Of a stretch of DNA of 64,000 bases, positions 1 to 8,732 are shown in pieces (within the stretch, counting starts at the first letter, position 1; each line of letters starts with the position of its first letter). Under the pieces are notes generated by a model. The model saw nothing but the letters and a program-made list of their open reading frames with translations, was not told where the DNA came from and did not search any database. Source of the DNA: Streptomyces sp. NBC_01460. GTDB taxonomy: Bacteria > Actinomycetota > Actinomycetes > Streptomycetales > Streptomycetaceae. Where the stretch lies: NCBI RefSeq assembly GCF_036227405.1, contig NZ_CP109473.1, positions 5,022,001 to 5,086,000 of the forward strand, written 5' to 3'. The translations under genes were made by a program, and so were the position numbers.

Positions 1-1569
1 GGCCGGGTCGCCGTGGTGCACAACGGGATCATCGAGAACTTCGCGGTGCTGCGCGAGGAGTTGGCCGGCCGGGGCCACGACCTGGCCTCCGAGACCGACA
101 CCGAAGTGGTGGCCCATCTGCTGGCCGAGGCGTACTCGTCCTGCGGTGACCCTGCGGAGGCCATGCGGCAGGTGTGCCGGCAGCTGGAGGGCGCGTTCAC
201 CCTGGTCGCCGTCCACGCCGACGAACCGGACGTGGTGGTGGGGGCCCGGCGGAACTCACCGCTCGTCGTCGGGGTGGGGGACGGCGAGATGTTCCTCGCC
301 TCCGACGTGGCCGCCTTCATCGCGCACACCAGGGACGCGATCGAGCTGGGCCAGGACCAGGTGGTCGAGCTGCGGCGGGACGGAGCGACGGTCACCGGCT
401 TCGACGGCCGGCCCGCCGACGTGCGCGCCTACCACGTGGACTGGGACGCGTCGGCCGCGGAGAAGGGCGGCTACGCCTCCTTCATGCTCAAGGAGATCGC
501 CGACCAGCCCAAGGCCGTCGCCGACACCCTGCTCGGCCGGGTCGACGGCTCGGGCACGCTCCACCTCGACGAGGTGCGCATCCCGCCGAGTGTGCTCCGG
601 GAGGTGACCAAGGTCGTCATCGTCGCCTGCGGGACCGCCTTCCACGCCGGGATGATCGCCAAGTACGCCATCGAGCACTGGACCAGGCTGCCCTGCGAGA
701 CCGAGCTCGCCAGCGAGTTCCGCTACCGCGACCCGATCCTGGACCAGCGCACCCTCGTCGTCGCGATCTCGCAGTCGGGCGAGACGATGGACACGCTGAT
801 GGCCGTCCGGCACGCCCGTGAGCAGGGGGCGAAGGTCCTCGCCATCTGCAACACGAACGGTTCGACCATCCCGAGGGAGTCGGACGCCGTCCTCTACACG
901 CACGCGGGTCCGGAGGTGGCCGTCGCCTCCACCAAGGCGTTCCTCACGCAGCTCGTCGCCTGCTACCTCGTCGCGCTGTACCTGGGGCAGGTGCGGGGCA
1001 CCAAGTGGGGCGACGAGATCCGTACCGTCGTGCGCCAGCTCTCCGAGATGTCCGGCGCGGTCGAACGCGTGCTGGGGACGATGGAGCCGGTGCGCGAGCT
1101 CGCCCGCTCGCTGTCCGGCCACGACACGGTGCTCTTCGTGGGGCGGCACGTGGGCTACCCGGTGGCCATGGAGGGCGCGTTGAAGCTCAAGGAGCTCGCG
1201 TACATGCACGCCGAGGGCTTCGCCGCGGGGGAGCTCAAGCACGGGCCGATCGCGCTCATCGAGGAGGGCCTGCCGGTCGTCGTGATCGTGCCGTCCCCGC
1301 GCGGCCGTTCGGTGCTGCACGACAAGATCGTGTCGAACATCCAGGAGATCAGGGCCCGCGGAGCCCGTACCGTCGTCATCGCGGAGGAGGGCGACGAGGA
1401 GGTCGTCCCGTACGCCGACCACCTCATCAGGATCCCGGTCACGCCTACGCTGCTTCAGCCGCTGGTCGCCACGGTGCCGTTGCAGGTCTTCGCGTGCGAG
1501 CTGGCGACCGCCCGGGGCAACGAGGTGGACCAGCCGCGCAACCTGGCGAAGTCCGTGACAGTCGAGTGA
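1..1569 (+). CDS. glmS: Glutamine-fructose-6-phosphate aminotransferase (5' end outside window)
   Basis: Makes glucosamine-6-phosphate from fructose-6-phosphate and glutamine, the first step to UDP-GlcNAc for peptidoglycan. The frame is open from base 1; the GTG at 13 is only an internal codon, since residues before it (GRVAVVHNG) continue the family's glutaminase domain. About 90-95 N-terminal residues, including the catalytic Cys1, lie upstream of the window. The rest of the glutaminase domain is followed by two SIS sugar-isomerase domains (GTAFHAG and ISQSGETMDT in the first). The C-terminus DQPRNLAKSVTVE is the classical GlmS ending that closes the active site. The TGA stop abuts the acpS GTG start, so the two genes are probably translationally coupled. 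Confidence 0.97.
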   Translation, partial: GRVAVVHNGIIENFAVLREELAGRGHDLASETDTEVVAHLLAEAYSSCGDPAEAMRQVCRQLEGAFTLVAVHADEPDVVVGARRNSPLVVGVGDGEMFLASDVAAFIAHTRDAIELGQDQVVELRRDGATVTGFDGRPADVRAYHVDWDASAAEKGGYASFMLKEIADQPKAVADTLLGRVDGSGTLHLDEVRIPPSVLREVTKVVIVACGTAFHAGMIAKYAIEHWTRLPCETELASEFRYRDPILDQRTLVVAISQSGETMDTLMAVRHAREQGAKVLAICNTNGSTIPRESDAVLYTHAGPEVAVASTKAFLTQLVACYLVALYLGQVRGTKWGDEIRTVVRQLSEMSGAVERVLGTMEPVRELARSLSGHDTVLFVGRHVGYPVAMEGALKLKELAYMHAEGFAAGELKHGPIALIEEGLPVVVIVPSPRGRSVLHDKIVSNIQEIRARGARTVVIAEEGDEEVVPYADHLIRIPVTPTLLQPLVATVPLQVFACELATARGNEVDQPRNLAKSVTVE

Positions 1570-1950
1570 GTGAGTGAGCGCGTGATCATTGGGGTCGGGA
1601 TCGATGTGGCGGAGATCGAGCGCTTCGGCGCCGCGCTGGAGCGCACGCCCCAGCTGGCCGATCGGCTCTTCCTGGAGCGGGAGTTGCTGCTGCCGGGCGG
1701 GGAGCGACGGGGAATCGCCTCGCTGGCGGCCAGGTTCGCCGCCAAGGAGGCCCTGGCCAAGGCTCTGGGCGCCCCGGGCGGACTGCTCTGGACCGACGCC
1801 GAGGTCTGCGTCGAGGAGAGCGGCCGGCCCCGGCTGGAGGTGCGCGGCACCGTCGCGGCACGGGCGGCCGAGCTCGGCGTGCGCAGCTGGCACGTGTCGC
1901 TCAGCCACGACGCGGGGGTGGCGTCGGCCGTGGTGATCGCGGAGGGTTGA
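1570..1950 (+). CDS. acpS: Holo-[acyl-carrier-protein] synthase
   Basis: Transfers 4'-phosphopantetheine from CoA to a serine of acyl carrier proteins; in streptomycetes it serves fatty acid and some polyketide ACPs. The 126-residue length is normal for bacterial AcpS. The Mg-binding residues are visible: Asp12 in [12 protein letters not shown] and Glu60 in [12 protein letters not shown]. The C-terminal HVSLSHD motif is also typical. The GTG start directly follows the glmS TGA inside a short GAGT repeat. The next gene starts 3 bases after this stop, so glmS-acpS-nnrDE look like one operon. Confidence 0.95.
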   Translation: MSERVIIGVGIDVAEIERFGAALERTPQLADRLFLERELLLPGGERRGIASLAARFAAKEALAKALGAPGGLLWTDAEVCVEESGRPRLEVRGTVAARAAELGVRSWHVSLSHDAGVASAVVIAEG

Positions 1951-1953
1951 GGC

Positions 1954-3399
1954 ATGCGACATGCCTACAGCGTCGAGACCGTACGGGCCGCCGAGAAGGC
2001 ACTCATGGCACGGCTGCCGGACGGGGCGCTGATGCAGCGCGCCGCGGCCGGACTCGCGGTGGCCTGCGGTGATCTGCTCCGGCGCAACGGACGGGTGTAC
2101 GGCTCCCGGGTGCTCCTCCTCGTCGGCAGCGGCGACAACGGCGGGGACACGCTCCACGCGGGAGCCCGGCTGGCCCGGCGCGGAGCAGGCGTACGGGCCC
2201 TGCTGACCTCGCCGGACACGGTCCACCGGGCCGGACTGGCCGCCCTGCTCGCGGCGGGCGGGCAGGTCCTGGACACCCCCGACGGGCTGGGCCCCGTCGA
2301 CCTCGTCGTCGACGGCATCACCGGGATCGGGGGCCGCGGCGGCCTGCGCCCCGAGGCGGCGGAGCTGGTGCGCGCCGTCACCCGGGGGCATGCGCCGGTG
2401 CTGGCGGTGGACCTGCCGAGCGGGGTCGAGGCCGACACCGGGCAGGTGCTCGGCGCGGCCGTGCGGGCGGACGCCACCGTCACCTTCGGCACGTACAAGC
2501 CGGGGCTGCTCATCGACCCGGCCGCCGAGCACGCGGGTGCGCTCCGGCTCGTCGACATCGGCCTGACGGCGCAGCTGCCCGCGCGCCCGGACCTGGAGGC
2601 CCTCCAGTACGCCGACGTCGCCGCCCTGCTGCCCGAGCCCGACGCCGAGAGCGACAAGTACCGCCGCGGGGTCGTCGGGGTGGCCGCCGGCTCGGAGCGG
2701 TATCCGGGCGCGGCCGTGCTCGCGGTCGCCGGGGCGCTGCACGGCGGCGCGGGAGCCGTGCGCTACGCGGGTCCCGGGGCCGACGCGGTGATCGCCCGCT
2801 TCCCGGAGACCCTGGTGCACCCCGGGCCGCCGTCGAAGGCGGGCCGGGTGCAGGCCTGGGTGGTCGGGCCGGGGCTCGGCGACTCCTCGGCGGCGGCCGG
2901 GGCGGTGGCCGACGTGCTGGCCGCGGACGTCCCGGTGCTGGTCGACGCGGACGGGCTGCGGCTGATGGACGAGGGGGCCGTGCGCTCCCGGACCGCCGCC
3001 ACCGTCCTCACCCCGCACGCCGGCGAGGCCGCCGCGCTGCTCGGCGTCCCGCGCGAGGAGGTCGAGGCGGGGCGGCTCGCCGCCGTACGGGAACTGGCCG
3101 CGCGGTACCGCGCCACGGTGCTGCTGAAGGGCTCGACGACTCTCGTGGCGGACGCCGCGGACCTGCCGGTGCGGGTCAACCCGACCGGTACGTCCTGGCT
3201 GGCCACGGCGGGCAGCGGCGACGTGCTGTCCGGACTGACCGGTTCGCTGCTGGCCGCGGGTCTCGCACCGCGTGACGCCGCGTCGGTGGGCGCCTATCTG
3301 CACGGCCTCGCGGCCCGCCGGGCGTCCGACGGGGCACCGGTGTCCGCCCAGGACGTGGCAGGCGCCCTCCCGGCGGCCTGGCGGGACGTGCGGGCCTGA
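1954..3399 (+). CDS. nnrE-nnrD: Bifunctional NAD(P)HX epimerase / ADP-dependent NAD(P)HX dehydratase
   Basis: Repairs hydrated NADH and NADPH. The N-terminal half (about residues 1-215) is a YjeF_N epimerase domain with the GSGDNGGDTLHA signature. The C-terminal half (about 225-480) is a carbohydrate-kinase-like dehydratase domain with TPHAGE near residue 355 and ATAGSGDVLSG near 418. The 481-residue fused form is usual in actinobacteria and in E. coli YjeF. ATG start 3 bases after acpS. No abnormality seen. Confidence 0.93.
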   Translation: MRHAYSVETVRAAEKALMARLPDGALMQRAAAGLAVACGDLLRRNGRVYGSRVLLLVGSGDNGGDTLHAGARLARRGAGVRALLTSPDTVHRAGLAALLAAGGQVLDTPDGLGPVDLVVDGITGIGGRGGLRPEAAELVRAVTRGHAPVLAVDLPSGVEADTGQVLGAAVRADATVTFGTYKPGLLIDPAAEHAGALRLVDIGLTAQLPARPDLEALQYADVAALLPEPDAESDKYRRGVVGVAAGSERYPGAAVLAVAGALHGGAGAVRYAGPGADAVIARFPETLVHPGPPSKAGRVQAWVVGPGLGDSSAAAGAVADVLAADVPVLVDADGLRLMDEGAVRSRTAATVLTPHAGEAAALLGVPREEVEAGRLAAVRELAARYRATVLLKGSTTLVADAADLPVRVNPTGTSWLATAGSGDVLSGLTGSLLAAGLAPRDAASVGAYLHGLAARRASDGAPVSAQDVAGALPAAWRDVRA

Positions 3400-3464
3400 T
3401 CCACGCTGGAACGAAGGCCGGGAACAGCCGGGCCCCGAACGACGGGAACGGACGGTGATCGGTC

Positions 3465-3851
3465 GTGGCCAGCGGCAGCGGCATACGCGTACGCAGGGTG
3501 TACGACCTGCCGGAGGACGACGACGGGACCCGTGTCCTGGTCGACCGGCTCTGGCCGCGCGGGATCTCCGAGGAGCAGGCGGCGGTCGACCTGTGGGCCA
3601 AGGACGTGACGCCGTCCGACGAGCTCCGCACCTGGTACCACGAGGACCGCACGGGCGACCGGTACGACGCATTCGCCGACCGTTACCGCGCCGAGCTCCG
3701 CGACCCCGCCCACACCGAGGCCGTCGAGGGGCTGCTGGCGCTGCTGCGCGAGGGCGGCGCCGTCACCCTCGTGACCTCCGTGAAGGACGTCCCGGCCAGC
3801 CATGTCCCGGTCCTCGTCGCGCATCTGGAGGACGCCCTGGACCACCGCTGA
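3465..3851 (+). CDS. DUF488 family protein
   Basis: 128-residue protein with the DUF488/YeaO-type core: VRRVYDLPEDDDGTRVLVDRLWPRG near the N-terminus, then WAKDVTPSDELRTWYH. Family members are small soluble proteins of uncertain function, and no catalytic role can be read from the sequence. The GTG start was chosen because the conserved IRVRRVYD stretch begins eight residues later. It sits between nnrDE and alr on the same strand with short gaps. Confidence 0.85.
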   Translation: MASGSGIRVRRVYDLPEDDDGTRVLVDRLWPRGISEEQAAVDLWAKDVTPSDELRTWYHEDRTGDRYDAFADRYRAELRDPAHTEAVEGLLALLREGGAVTLVTSVKDVPASHVPVLVAHLEDALDHR

Positions 3852-3912
3852 CCGCCTCACCGGGCACAGGAGGTCGAGGGCACAGGCGTACGGCTCTGAG
3901 AGACTGGGCGCG

Positions 3913-5067
3913 ATGAACGAGACAGCGACCCTGAGAGCCCGTGCCGAGATCGACCTCGACGCGCTGCGCGCCAATGTGCGCGCCCTGCGTGCGCGGGCGT
4001 CCGGGGCGCAGCTCATGGCCGTGGTGAAGTCCGACGCGTACGGGCACGGAGCGGTGCCCTGCGCCAGGGCGGCGCGGGAGGCCGGCGCGGCCTGGCTGGG
4101 CACCGCCACGCCGCAGGAGGCGCTCGCGCTGCGGGCCGCCGGCATCGGCGGACGGATGATGTGCTGGCTGTGGACGCCCGGAGGGCCCTGGCGCGAGGCG
4201 GTCGAGGCGGACATCGACGTCTCGGTGAGCGGGATGTGGGCCCTCGACGAGGTCGTCGCCGCCGCCACGGAGGCAGGTGTCCCGGCCCGGGTCCAGCTCA
4301 AGGCCGACACGGGCCTCGGACGCAACGGCTGCCAGCCCGCGGACTGGCCGGAGCTGGTCACGGCCGCGCGCGCCGCCGAGGAGGCGGGTGTCCTGCGGAT
4401 CACCGGTCTCTGGTCGCACTTCGCCTGTGCCGACGAGCCCGGCCACCCGTCGATCGCCGCCCAGCTGGACGTCTTCCGGGACATGGTGGCGTACGCAGAG
4501 AAGGAAGGCGTCCGGCCCGAGGTGCGGCACATCGCCAACTCCCCGGCGACGCTCACGGTGCCGGAGTCCCACTTCGACCTGGTGCGCACCGGGATCGCGA
4601 TGTACGGCATCTCGCCCAGCCCCGAGCTGGGCACCGCCGCCGACTTCGGTCTGCGCCCCGTGATGACGCTCGCGGCGTCCGTCGCCCTGGTCAAGCAGGT
4701 GCCCCCGGGCCACGGCATCAGCTACGGGCACCACTACACGACCTCCGCCGAGACGACGCTGGCCCTGGTGCCGGTCGGCTACGCGGACGGCGTCCCGCGC
4801 CACGCCTCGGGCCGGGGGCCCGTCCTGGTGGGGGGAGCCGTCCGCAGGGTCGCGGGCCGGGTCGCGATGGACCAGTTCGTGGTCGACCTCGGGGGCGACA
4901 CCCTGGAGGCGGGCGCGGAAGCCGTGCTGTTCGGGCCGGGGGACCGGGGCGAGCCGAGCGCGGAGGACTGGGCCCGGGCGGCGGACACGATCGCGTACGA
5001 GATCGTCACGCGCATCGGCCCCCGCGTCCCCCGCGTCCATCTCCACGAGGACTCCGGCAGGGACTGA
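3913..5067 (+). CDS. alr: Alanine racemase
   Basis: PLP-dependent conversion of L- to D-alanine for peptidoglycan. The PLP lysine is Lys39 in VVKSDAYGHG. The catalytic tyrosine region GISYGHHYTT lies in the C-terminal beta domain. Length is 384 residues, normal for Alr. The same frame is open upstream to 3802, but that stretch overlaps the DUF488 gene; the ATG at 3913 fits the family N-terminus (RAEIDLDALRANVRAL). Lies upstream of the alpha/beta hydrolase and tsaE, as in other streptomycetes. Confidence 0.96.
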   Translation: MNETATLRARAEIDLDALRANVRALRARASGAQLMAVVKSDAYGHGAVPCARAAREAGAAWLGTATPQEALALRAAGIGGRMMCWLWTPGGPWREAVEADIDVSVSGMWALDEVVAAATEAGVPARVQLKADTGLGRNGCQPADWPELVTAARAAEEAGVLRITGLWSHFACADEPGHPSIAAQLDVFRDMVAYAEKEGVRPEVRHIANSPATLTVPESHFDLVRTGIAMYGISPSPELGTAADFGLRPVMTLAASVALVKQVPPGHGISYGHHYTTSAETTLALVPVGYADGVPRHASGRGPVLVGGAVRRVAGRVAMDQFVVDLGGDTLEAGAEAVLFGPGDRGEPSAEDWARAADTIAYEIVTRIGPRVPRVHLHEDSGRD

Positions 5068-5129
5068 GCCGGTCCGGGCAGGATCATGGTCCGACGACGA
5101 CGACAACGACGACGAAGGAGCGCGGCACC

Positions 5130-6359
5130 GTGAGCGAGACCAGCGCGGAGGACGTGGTGGCGACAGCGGCCGTCGCGGCGGCCGGCTGGCGCCGGGCGGG
5201 CGTCGCCGGTGCGGCGATAGGCGTCATCGCCGCCGGTGCGGCCGCGGGCGTCGCCGTCGAGCGGCTCACCGTGGGCCGCGGCATGCGCAAGAAGGCCCGC
5301 CTGGCCCTGGACGCCTCCGGTCCGTACGGGTCCCTGCGCGGGCTGCCCGGCCGGGCGGTCGCCGACGACGGCACCGAGCTGTACTACGAGGTCGACGAGA
5401 TCGAGCCGGACGGCGGGACGAGCCGTGCGGGCAGGGGCTCCGCCGGGGCGAGCGCCCCCGCGGGCTCCGGAGGGCGCCGGCGCAGGCTCTTCGGCAGCAA
5501 GGACCCCGCGCCCCTGACCGTCGTCTTCAGCCACGGATACTGCCTCGGCCAGGACTCCTGGCACTTCCAGCGGGCGGCCCTGCGCGGGCTGGTGCGTACG
5601 GTCCACTGGGACCAGCGCAGCCACGGCCGCTCGGAGCGGGGCAGGGCGCAGGCCGAGGGCGTACCGGTCGGCATCGACCAGCTCGGCCGTGATCTCAAGG
5701 CGGTCCTGGACGCGGCGGCCCCCGAGGGCCCGCTGGTGCTCGTCGGGCACTCCATGGGCGGCATGACGATGATGGCGCTCGCCGACCGGTACCCGGAGCT
5801 GATCCGCGACCGGGTGGCCGCCGTCGCGTTCGTCGGGACGTCGAGCGGCAAGCTCGGCGAGGTGAACTTCGGGCTCCCGGTGGCGGGCGTGAACGCCGTG
5901 CGCCGGGTGCTGCCCGGGGTGCTGAAGGCGCTCGGTTCGCAGGCGGAGCTGGTGGAGCGGGGGCGGCGGGCGACCGCGGACCTGTTCGCGGGGCTGATCA
6001 AGCGGTACTCGTTCGGCTCGCGGGACGTGGACCCCGCGGTCGCGCGGTTCGCGGAGCGGCTCATCGAGTCGACCCCGATCGATGTGGTCGCCGAGTTCTA
6101 CCCGGCGTTCACCGAGCACGACAAGAGCGGCGCCCTGCCCGCCTTCCGCGACATCCCGGTGCTCATCCTGGCCGGGGACAAGGACCTCGTGACGCCCAGC
6201 TCGCACAGCGAGGCCATCGCGGACGAGCTTCCGGACGCCGAGCTGGTCATCGTGCCGGACGCCGGGCACCTGGTGATGCTGGAGCACCCGGAGACGGTCA
6301 CCGACCGTCTCGCGGACCTGCTGGTACGGATCGGAGCCGTTCCGGCCGAGGCACGCTGA
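5130..6359 (+). CDS. Membrane-anchored alpha/beta hydrolase
   Basis: 409 residues. An N-terminal hydrophobic segment (about 17-40, rich in A, G and V) should act as an uncleaved signal anchor. The alpha/beta hydrolase fold follows. The nucleophile is the Ser of GHSMGG, the acid is in LAGDKDLVTP and the histidine in PDAGHLVMLEHP. A charged, low-complexity stretch near residues 90-125 separates the anchor from the catalytic core. GTG start preceded by GAAGGAG at 5114-5120. Substrate unknown. Its place between alr and tsaE is conserved in streptomycetes, but that does not reveal its job. Confidence 0.88.
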   Translation: MSETSAEDVVATAAVAAAGWRRAGVAGAAIGVIAAGAAAGVAVERLTVGRGMRKKARLALDASGPYGSLRGLPGRAVADDGTELYYEVDEIEPDGGTSRAGRGSAGASAPAGSGGRRRRLFGSKDPAPLTVVFSHGYCLGQDSWHFQRAALRGLVRTVHWDQRSHGRSERGRAQAEGVPVGIDQLGRDLKAVLDAAAPEGPLVLVGHSMGGMTMMALADRYPELIRDRVAAVAFVGTSSGKLGEVNFGLPVAGVNAVRRVLPGVLKALGSQAELVERGRRATADLFAGLIKRYSFGSRDVDPAVARFAERLIESTPIDVVAEFYPAFTEHDKSGALPAFRDIPVLILAGDKDLVTPSSHSEAIADELPDAELVIVPDAGHLVMLEHPETVTDRLADLLVRIGAVPAEAR

Positions 6360-6378
6360 TCCTCTAACGTTGGTCGGC

Positions 6379-6912
6379 ATGGAAGCAGCGCACAACGGCC
6401 CGGTGGCCGACCCCGTCGCACCGGCCGCCGTCACCCTGGACGTCGCCGTCGAGTCCCCCGAAGAGATGAAGGAGCTGGGCCGCCGGATCGCCGGTGTGCT
6501 GGCCCCCGGCGACCTGGTCATGCTCACCGGTGAGCTCGGCGCGGGCAAGACCACCCTGACCCGCGGCCTCGGCGAAGGCCTCGGGGTGCGGGGTGCCGTC
6601 ACCTCGCCGACCTTCGTGATCGCCCGGGTCCATCCGCCGCTGGGCGGGGGCCCCGCCCTGGTCCATGTCGACGCGTACCGCCTGGGCGGAGGCCTCGACG
6701 AGATGGAGGACCTCGACCTGGACGTGAACCTGCCGGAGTCGGTGATCGTCGTGGAGTGGGGCGACGGCAAGGTCGAGGAGCTGTCGGAGGACCGGCTCCG
6801 CGTGGTGATCGACCGCGCCGTCGGCGACACGGACGACGAGCGCCGCACGGTGACCCTGGTGGGGATCGGGGCGCGCTGGGCGGGGCTGGGCGCGGAGCTG
6901 GCGGCGCGCTGA
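6379..6912 (+). CDS. tsaE: tRNA t6A biosynthesis ATPase TsaE
   Basis: ATPase partner of TsaB-TsaD in forming N6-threonylcarbamoyladenosine at A37 of ANN-decoding tRNAs. The Walker A motif GELGAGKTTL is near residue 50, followed by SPTFVIARVH and HVDAYRLGG, all typical of TsaE. An in-frame TTG lies at 6370 but the ATG at 6379 is preferred. The protein is 177 residues with a short variable C-terminus. tsaB, rimI and tsaD follow 1.2 kb downstream, separated by two small genes. Confidence 0.93.
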   Translation: MEAAHNGPVADPVAPAAVTLDVAVESPEEMKELGRRIAGVLAPGDLVMLTGELGAGKTTLTRGLGEGLGVRGAVTSPTFVIARVHPPLGGGPALVHVDAYRLGGGLDEMEDLDLDVNLPESVIVVEWGDGKVEELSEDRLRVVIDRAVGDTDDERRTVTLVGIGARWAGLGAELAAR

Positions 6913-7076
6913 GTGCGGGCGCCGACGGACCGCGCGCGGCGGCTTCCGCGCCGGGGCTCCCCGTACGGCGCTCCCCGGCGCATTCCGTACCCGTACGTCC
7001 CGGTGCTTTCCGACAGGACGTCGGTAAAATGTTGCGCCAGGGAGGCCCGTCGTGGTCACATGGGGTACAGAGGCTG

Positions 7077-7092
7077 GTTAGGTCTACCTAAC
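7077..7092. promoter_or_regulatory. Inverted repeat upstream of a small gene
   Basis: Perfect dyad GTTAGGT-CT-ACCTAAC, 30 bases before the next start codon. The half sites (TTAGGT / ACCTAA) equal those of actinobacterial iron boxes bound by DmdR/IdeR-type repressors, but those boxes have 7 bases between the halves and this one has 2. It may be an operator of another regulator. Confidence 0.45.
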
Positions 7093-7124
7093 TGTGTCTC
7101 TCGTCGAAGCCCGAGGAGGCATCC

Positions 7125-7328
7125 ATGCCGGCACCCGAGCGTGAAGTGCACCCGCAGTCGCCGCAGGCGTCACGGCCGGAGACACCGACGGCGTCCGCGG
7201 TGTCGATGAGGGACCTGCTGGCTTCCTGCGCCGCCGCGACAGCGGTGTCCACGCCGCCCCGCGACGCGCAGGCGCACGAGGACGGCGTGCAGGACGTGCC
7301 GCCCGCCGAGGAGCGCGACGCGGCCTGA
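7125..7328 (+). CDS. Small conserved protein (67 aa), function unknown
   Basis: Hydrophilic N- and C-termini rich in Pro, Glu and Ala flank a central segment SMRDLLASCAAATAVSTPP. No domain recognised. The ATG is preceded by GAGGAGGCATCC, a strong ribosome binding site, which with the upstream dyad at 7077-7092 supports a real gene. It lies convergent to the L,D-transpeptidase-like gene, only 29 bases from its stop. Confidence 0.65.
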   Translation: MPAPEREVHPQSPQASRPETPTASAVSMRDLLASCAAATAVSTPPRDAQAHEDGVQDVPPAEERDAA

Positions 7329-7357
7329 CCTCCCGCAAGGGAGCACGGCTGGGCGCG

Positions 7358-7915
7358 CTACGGGACGACGACGACCTTCACGCCGACCGTCGCGAAGGTC
7401 CACACCACGTTGCCGTCGGCCCGCTTCATCCGCACCCCGCCGGTCTTCTTGGTGGGGTCGGGGCTCTCCAGCGAACCGTCCTGGGCGGCGCTGAAGCCCA
7501 CGGAGACGTCGCCGACGTCCGCGAAGCGCACCACGTGTTCGATCAGGACGCCGTCGGACCCCTTGATGCTGCCGGAGCGCGAGGTCACCCGGTAGACGCC
7601 GGGCAGCGGGCTCACGGAGCTCGGCATCACGGTGAACGTCCGGAGCGCCTTCTCCTTGTCGTCCACGATCCACACGCGGCGGTCCTTCAGCGCGTACACC
7701 ACACGGGCCCCGGTGTCGGAGTCCTCCGGGATCGCGAGGGGCGCCTTCGGAGCCGCGGGCTTCCTGGAGGGGGTGGCCTTCGGCCCCGAAGCCTCCGCCG
7801 ACGGGACGGCGACCGAGTCGGGCGCGTTCGCCGACGCCTGGTAGGCGAGGAAACAGACCGCGGCCAACGCCGCGGCGGTGAGCCCGGCCACGATTCCCGA
7901 GCTGCCCCTTGCCAC
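7358..7915 (-). CDS. Secreted L,D-transpeptidase-like protein lacking the catalytic cysteine
   Basis: 185 residues. An N-terminal hydrophobic segment (about 8-28) is followed by a Pro/Ala/Lys linker and a C-terminal beta-rich domain with the layout of a YkuD L,D-transpeptidase: VYALKDRRVWIVDD, then PLPGVYRVTSR, then GSDGVLIEHVVRF, then a terminal VGVKVVVV strand. Where active enzymes have SHGCVRM this protein reads KKTGGVRM, so the nucleophilic Cys and the His before it are absent. It is probably a non-catalytic exported relative. The GTG at 7915 is chosen for AAAGGGGA upstream and because the signal-like segment starts there; the same frame is open further upstream to 8110. Confidence 0.7.
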   Translation of the reverse strand: MARGSSGIVAGLTAAALAAVCFLAYQASANAPDSVAVPSAEASGPKATPSRKPAAPKAPLAIPEDSDTGARVVYALKDRRVWIVDDKEKALRTFTVMPSSVSPLPGVYRVTSRSGSIKGSDGVLIEHVVRFADVGDVSVGFSAAQDGSLESPDPTKKTGGVRMKRADGNVVWTFATVGVKVVVVP

Positions 7916-8069
7916 CGTGAGGTCCCCTTTCACATGCCGTCCGTCGCATGTCGTACAAGCATTTACGTCGTACACGCGTATACCCGGCGACGGTACCAGC
8001 AGCGGAAGGGGAGGCCGGGACGACGTACGGGCTGCCGTGGCCGAGTCGGCGGAGCCGTAGGCTGTTTGT

Positions 8070-8732
8070 GTGCTGCTGCTCGCCATGGATACCGCCACCC
8101 CCGCCGTCACCGTCGCCCTCCACGACGGCGCCTCCGTCGTCGCCGAGACCGGTCAGGTCGACGCCCGCAGGCACGGGGAGCTGCTGCTCCCCGCCGTCGA
8201 CCGGGTCCTCACCGAGGCCGGGGTGACCCTCGACGCCGTGACCGGCCTGGTCGTCGGGGTCGGACCCGGCCCGTACACCGGGCTGCGCGTCGGCCTGGTC
8301 ACCGCGGCGACCTTCGGCTCCGCCCTCTCCGTGCCCGTGCACGGGCTGTGCACGCTCGACGCCCTCGCGTACGCCGCCGGACGGGAGGGCCTCGAAGGCC
8401 CGTTCGCCGTCGCGACCGACGCGCGCCGCAAGGAGGTCTACTGGGCGCGGTACGAGGACTTCCGCACGCGGGACGGCGAACCCGCCGTCGACCGGCCCGC
8501 CGACATCGCCGACCGGCTCGCCGGACTCCCCGTGGCCGGCGCCGGTGCGCTGCTCTACCCCGAGGCCTTCCCGGAGGCCCGCGGCCCGGAGCACGTCTCC
8601 GCCGGAGCCCTCGCCGCCCTGGCCGCCGAGCGGCTGGCCGCCGGCGCGGCGCTGCTGCCGCCGCAGCCGCTCTACCTGCGCAGGCCGGACGCCCAGGTCC
8701 CCAAGAACTACAAGGTGGTCACCCCCAAGTGA
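8070..8732 (+). CDS. tsaB: tRNA t6A biosynthesis protein TsaB
   Basis: ASKHA-fold scaffold that pairs with TsaD in the threonylcarbamoyl transferase complex. LAMDTATPAVTVAL at the N-terminus and GVGPGPYTGLRVGL near residue 70 are the family signatures. 220 residues. The GTG start has no ribosome binding site; TAGGCT at 8057-8062 ends 7 bases before it, so a leaderless transcript is likely. The stop overlaps the rimI start (GTGA), showing tight coupling to rimI and tsaD. Confidence 0.93.
   Translation: MLLLAMDTATPAVTVALHDGASVVAETGQVDARRHGELLLPAVDRVLTEAGVTLDAVTGLVVGVGPGPYTGLRVGLVTAATFGSALSVPVHGLCTLDALAYAAGREGLEGPFAVATDARRKEVYWARYEDFRTRDGEPAVDRPADIADRLAGLPVAGAGALLYPEAFPEARGPEHVSAGALAALAAERLAAGAALLPPQPLYLRRPDAQVPKNYKVVTPK

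Noticed and set aside
256..3672. 1138-codon open frame on the minus strand opposite glmS, acpS and nnrDE
   Set aside because: Arg/Gly/His-rich translation typical of the antisense of high-GC genes; no start signal or domain, and it covers three clear genes.
4161..5129. Upstream extension of the alpha/beta hydrolase frame across alr
   Set aside because: Translation is low-complexity Arg/Gly/Ala; it overlaps alr fully, and a good ribosome site marks GTG 5130.
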